Source: Metopolophium dirhodum
Taxonomy: Eukaryota; Arthropoda; Insecta; Hemiptera; Aphididae
Reading direction: 5' to 3'
Assembly: GCF_019925205.1 (NCBI RefSeq)
Contig: NC_083567.1
Coordinates: forward strand, 9,114,001-9,178,000
DNA length: 64,000 nucleotides
This document shows positions 60,001 to 64,000 of this stretch, one piece after another; position 1 is the stretch's first letter; each line of letters starts with the position of its first letter. The notes below the pieces were generated by a model. It searched no databases, was not told the DNA's origin, and saw only the letters and a list, made by a program, of their open reading frames with translations. A program made the translations under genes and the position numbers.

Positions 60001-62079
60001 CAATAAAAAAATTTGCCGAGCCAAAAAGCTTAAAAATGTAATACAAGGTTCCTCATATGTTGTTATAATTTATTATAGATAGCAATTTAAAAATATTAAA
60101 GCTACATATCATACCCATATTAGACATATTTTTTTTTTAAATGCATTTAAAGTTAAAATGTTAAATTTTTATAGCTGAGGATTGAAAACTTAAAGCTAGG
60201 TTTTTGCATAAGTATTCAATATTGTAATCAAAAAATTCGAAAAAAATAGTAACATAGTTTTTTTTTATAGTTATTTAAGTTCAAATTTGGACAATAGATA
60301 TTTAAAGACAGAATAAAGATGTTATTTTGTTGTGATTCAAAAACATTATTCATTGTGACTTATAAAATTATAAATTTTACTATACTTATACAATGAACTA
60401 TATATTACAATATATTTAGATTAATTTTAAGTTATTACCTATTTATTTTATACTATGAACTACGATACTATTCACACTATTCTAAGGTAAGCTGGTATTG
60501 ACTCAAAAATTTATAACAATAATAAAACAAAATAATAAATTCAATGTTTTTGGCAAAAATTAAATCAAACTTCCGTAATGATTATAGTAAAATAAGTTAC
60601 TTTAATAGCAATTTCAAAAAATATAAAAATTATATAAAAATTAAATTTAAAATTTAACTGAATATAAATAACACTAATATAAACATTTGGTGAAAATTGC
60701 AAGTATTTAATCTTACGTGCTTATTAGCCTGAATTTCTTCAGTTCTTTAAATATACTAAGATTTAATAAACAACCTTCTATCAAACAAGTTTTCAACTTC
60801 ATACTTTTATAAATTTTTGATGTTTATAGTTTATAAGTTTTAAACCTAAATTTGGTATCACAATTTAGTCTTGGTGTACATACAACATACTACATATTAT
60901 TTTTGCTTTTTTTTTATTTCATTACTATTTTTTTTAAAAATTTTGTTACAAGTTGTAGGATACAACTTGGAAGTTGGGTTTGGGACCCCCTAATAATATT
61001 GATTAAAAACCCATGTTACATATTATCTATATTACAAGATGAGACGTACATATACTTTAGTTAAAAATAACTATTGATAAATGAATAAAAATATTAATTG
61101 ATTAGAAAAATCAATAAAATAAACTTAGACACCTTTAACTTTTTATTTCAAAACTACATGGCGTTAGACTTGGCTATGAATCGCATACATATACGCACAT
61201 AAAAATTCCTTTTTTATTAATAAAAATAGTAAATACTAAATACCAACTTGCTACTTTCTAAATCCTAGCTCCTACTGCATAGGTAGTAGTAATAATAAAT
61301 TGTGAAAAACTTGAAAACCCCCCGGGTGTATTTGCTATCAAGGGTCTTATAACATTGAGTCCATTTTCCATAGATCTGAGATCGTAATTCAAATTAATTA
61401 GGTTGATAATAATGAAAAAATAGCTGAATATCTCAAAAACAATGAAGCCAGATTGGATCCGAAATCCGAACCAAGGGATTGAATCAGAAATCTGAATCAA
61501 CGGATTGGATCCGAAATCCGTATAAACGTATTGGATCCGTGAATCCAGATAAAACGGATTGATCCGTGAATCCGGATAAAACGGATTGGATCCGTAAATC
61601 CGGATAAAACGGATTGGATCTGTGAATCCGGATAAAACGGATTGATCCAGATTGGATCCGTGAATCCGGACAAAACAGATTGATCCGAATTGGATCCGTG
61701 AATCCGGTTAAAACGGATTGTCCCGGATTGGATCCGTGATTCCGGATAAAACGGATTGATCAGAAATTCGGATTAAATAATTGTAATCCGTAATCCGGAT
61801 TGGTCAAAATAATGCTCAGCACTACAGTGTACCACTTGTTACATACTGTACCTTAGCTCACCTTTTTTTATTTAAATTGTAGATTGTGGTTAATATGTTC
61901 TTTATTACTAGGTAATTTGAAATTTTTGAAAACTTATAACTAGGCTGTCAATACTAATATATTATATTGTGTAAAATTTTTTTATTTCAGAAGTACATCC
62001 ATTGTTAAGTAATAAAACCAAAGATAAACAACTCACTGGAGGTAAAAAAGGTCCAAAAAGAGGACCAAAACAACAATAA
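57090..62079 (+). CDS. Rbbp5: RBBP5, WD-repeat subunit of COMPASS/MLL histone H3K4 methyltransferase
   Basis: A nuclear scaffold that, with WDR5, ASH2L and DPY30, stimulates SET1/MLL methylation of histone H3 Lys4. Exons: 57090-57108, 57193-57218, 57481-57653, 57758-57986, 58072-58364, 58514-58667, 58735-58947, 59088-59295 and 61991-62079. All junctions are in phase, giving 1404 nt or 467 residues. The N-terminus MNLELLESFGQNYPEE is almost identical to the vertebrate protein. The beta-propeller shows AVGCNDGRIVIWDFLTRGIA, SFDRRGEYIYTGNA, KKCCFSGDGEYV and RQHALYIWEKSIGNLVKILHG. An acidic stretch (about ESEFDLEDEDKS) matches the ASH2L-binding segment, EVDVESAEP matches the WDR5-binding motif, and AAFCSSDEE and EVHPLL follow. 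It is shorter than the human protein (538 residues) at the C-terminus, ending in a basic GGKKGPKRGPKQQ tail. No frame defects. Confidence 0.97.
59574..60330 (-). repeat. Element A, degenerate minus-strand copy in the last RBBP5 intron
   Basis: On the plus strand it starts with the reversed 3' signature, CTGAGCGAAGCAATGAATGT followed by TTTTACAATGATTTGTGTG. It continues through TTCAACTTCAGTATCATTTC, TTTACGTAAAACCAGTTTTT and AAAATATTTTGAGCAATTTA, collinear in reverse with the 8911-10377 copy. The left boundary is sharp; the right one is uncertain. Confidence 0.7.
61445..61800 (+). repeat. Minisatellite, unit about 28 bp, in the last RBBP5 intron
   Basis: About eleven or twelve imperfect units of the form GGATTGGATCCGTGAATCCG followed by GATAAAAC lie in tandem. 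Units contain the palindrome GGATCC and paired GGATT/AATCC words, so single strands could fold locally. The ends of the array are more diverged than its centre. It stops about 190 bp before the last exon. Confidence 0.9.
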
Positions 62080-62173
62080 CTATATTGTTATTATAATATG
62101 ATAATATATTGTAAATTGTATGTACATACTTTACTGTATAGAATTTAAAATATAAATTTTTTATTTCAACCAA

Positions 62174-62179
62174 AATAAA
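62174..62179 (+). terminator. Polyadenylation signal of RBBP5
   Basis: AATAAA lies about 95 bp after the RBBP5 stop and is followed about 20 bp later by a T/G-rich stretch (GATTGTTTTGATTG), the expected order for cleavage and polyadenylation. Confidence 0.7.
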
Positions 62180-64000
62180 AACAAGTATTTCCTGATTGTT
62201 TTGATTGCATCATCCAGAGTCCAGACCCACTGACCTCAAAATATGACATAACCACGTGGAAAACAAAAATATTATCTTATTAAACACACTCTTTTAATAA
62301 TTAAGTACTACACATAATGTTATTATTAAATTTATATGTATTCCCTTAGAATAATACCAGTCTATAATGTCAATGTATAACCTTCACCAGATGGCGTCTT
62401 ACACACACGTTATCACAATGAGAGAAATCTCCTGGAAGGGAGACTCCTTTACTCCTTGTGCTAAGCTCCTTTTGTCGAAGGAGACGACCGGTGATTTCTG
62501 TCTGACAATGGATCTGGCGTAATAAGGTGTGATCCTCGAGTTTCAGTTTCTTCAGTGTAGTAGTGTTGTTGTTGGCTTGAAAAACAGGATTGAAGTGACG
62601 TGTATGGCCGAGGTGTACCCGTATAATATAACTCTTTTGATCATACTCTCTCGTCGCTGATTGGTATCACGTTAAATGTTTGTCGACCCCTTCATGGGTC
62701 GGCCGTTTCTTATATTATGCAATACTCCATTGTTATTTTTCCATATTCTACCGGTGTAAATAAGAGTCTCATAATATACATACGATAATGCCAATTGTTG
62801 GGAATAAAAGTAAATTCAAAAACAAATTTAATGAGGGGTATTGTCAGACCAAACTGGACTAAAATTGGTTGACGCAATGATGTCTGCCGTTAATCTAGTC
62901 AGAGTATATAATATGCTTAACTGTTATCAAAATTATACTGAAAGATTGTAAATTACCTATGCTATATACGTTTTACATTAATTAAGTTCCCTAATGAATT
63001 AACTTTATGAATTTTGTTCGCGAGTATAAATATAATATAAAATATTATTATTCATCTATATTATGTTTATCAGTCTTGAGACCGGTTTTAACTTTCTACT
63101 TCTTTTCTCCATTCAGTTAGAACTCTGTTTTATATCTTCGTCATAATGTCTAGATATAGATAATAATATTATATCTTAGGCCTTGATCCTCGTTAGTTTG
63201 TGATATGAAATTTGTACTTGGCTGTCCTCTTCAATTTTTCTTATATGATCCCTTCAAAACCTGACTATATAGGGCCATTTATGCCTTGGTGTAAGGCACC
63301 AAGGTCTAACCTAACAATTTAAATTTTCTTGACTTCATGATATATTCTATAAACAAAATGGTTGCTGCGACGCTGCCTCTTATATTCTCTTTTGGAACAG
63401 AGTATAGGTATTATTATTGACCTTTATTCATTAACAATAGGTTTTTTGTAATACTTGTTCATTTTATAGGTAACAATTAAACCAATTTTGTCCTTTCTAT
63501 ACACAGATCCATCTCTCATTCCAAACCACTTACTATCTTTTTTTTCTAAATCAATATTTATTTTGCTTATAGTTTCATCTTTATATTATATAACTGATAA
63601 ATACATTCCTCTCAAAACTATTTTCTTCTATACATTAATATTAATAATACATTATGATTTATGAACTCTACGTCTCTACTTAAAGGTTAAAACATCAACC
63701 AAATTGGACAATTTGTTTAATAACCAGTTTATTTAGCAATAAAATCAAATATAAAATAAATTAATAATTTATATACATTTCTAAACTAAAAACAAACAAT
63801 TCTCTAAATGTAAGTATAATAATATTCTTTATATCAGATTAGCTGACACAGAAATTAAAGATGAATGACCAATTTGATAAAACAAATTTACTTTTACTTA
63901 AAAATCTATTTTTTTAAGAAGGGTTACTTCCTCGACACTATTTGTGTAATTTTATTCTTTTAGATAAATTTGCTTATTGTAGGTAGTAGTTTTCTCTGTA
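62180..64000. other. 3' flank of RBBP5, no gene recognised
   Basis: About 62380-62720 is less AT-rich than its surroundings and could be a transposon or LTR remnant, but no ends could be paired. A short hairpin, CCTTGGTG with CACCAAGG, lies at 63284-63304. The rest is AT-rich and featureless. Confidence 0.35.

Noticed and set aside
62380..62720. Possible LTR or transposon remnant downstream of RBBP5
   Set aside because: Composition differs from the surroundings, but no paired ends, target duplication or coding motif could be found.
1..64000. A previously undescribed multi-gene system
   Set aside because: The three host genes belong to unrelated, well-known families and are not arranged as a functional cluster. 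The remaining structure is explained by mobile elements and repeats.

Overview
The window looks like nuclear DNA from an aphid or a close sternorrhynchan relative. It is very AT-rich with no operons, its genes are split by GT-AG introns, it is crowded with short terminal-inverted-repeat elements, and all three recognisable host genes have arthropod homologues. The organism call is an inference from composition and repeat style; no marker in the window fixes the species.

Layout. Positions 1-1797 hold the 3' part of a dead non-LTR retrotransposon with a poly(A) end. About 1.8-20.6 kb is gene-poor and repeat-dense: two direct copies of an unidentified 1.55 kb repeat (3959-5513 and 18843-20393), a probable solo LTR (7089-7796), a degenerate tandem array (about 8600-12840) split by a dispersed element called 'element A' here, and several MITEs and fold-back elements (13656-13880, 15514-15864, 16031-16218, 16275-16407). 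Positions 20626-34424, minus strand, hold a carboxylesterase gene. Its ten coding exons join into an intact 526-residue enzyme with the full Ser-Glu-His triad and no signal peptide. Its introns carry a hAT element (26448-27220), a hAT MITE with an exact 8-bp target duplication (28889-29190) and a tRNA-derived SINE (29652-29941). A 700-bp fold-back element follows at 34642-35344. Positions 39586-44183, minus strand, encode an OTUD7/Cezanne-type OTU deubiquitinase with an A20 zinc finger. Its exon structure is preserved, but the reading frame is broken by about five single-base indels. A GC- and CpG-rich stretch (about 44780-46650) lies just upstream of it and may be a promoter region. The long intergenic stretch to 57 kb holds a Jockey-like ORF1 fragment (50236-50907) and another hAT MITE (51243-51420). 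Positions 57090-62079, plus strand, are RBBP5, a WD-repeat subunit of the COMPASS/MLL histone H3K4 methyltransferase. It has nine coding exons and an intact 467-residue product, and its last intron contains a 28-bp-unit minisatellite.

The three host genes have unrelated jobs (ester hydrolysis, deubiquitination, histone methylation) and show no functional clustering. I found no clear new biological system. The observations most worth following are the indel pattern in the OTUD7-like gene, the nested element/satellite structure at 8.6-12.8 kb, and the dense fold-back and hAT elements around the esterase exons.
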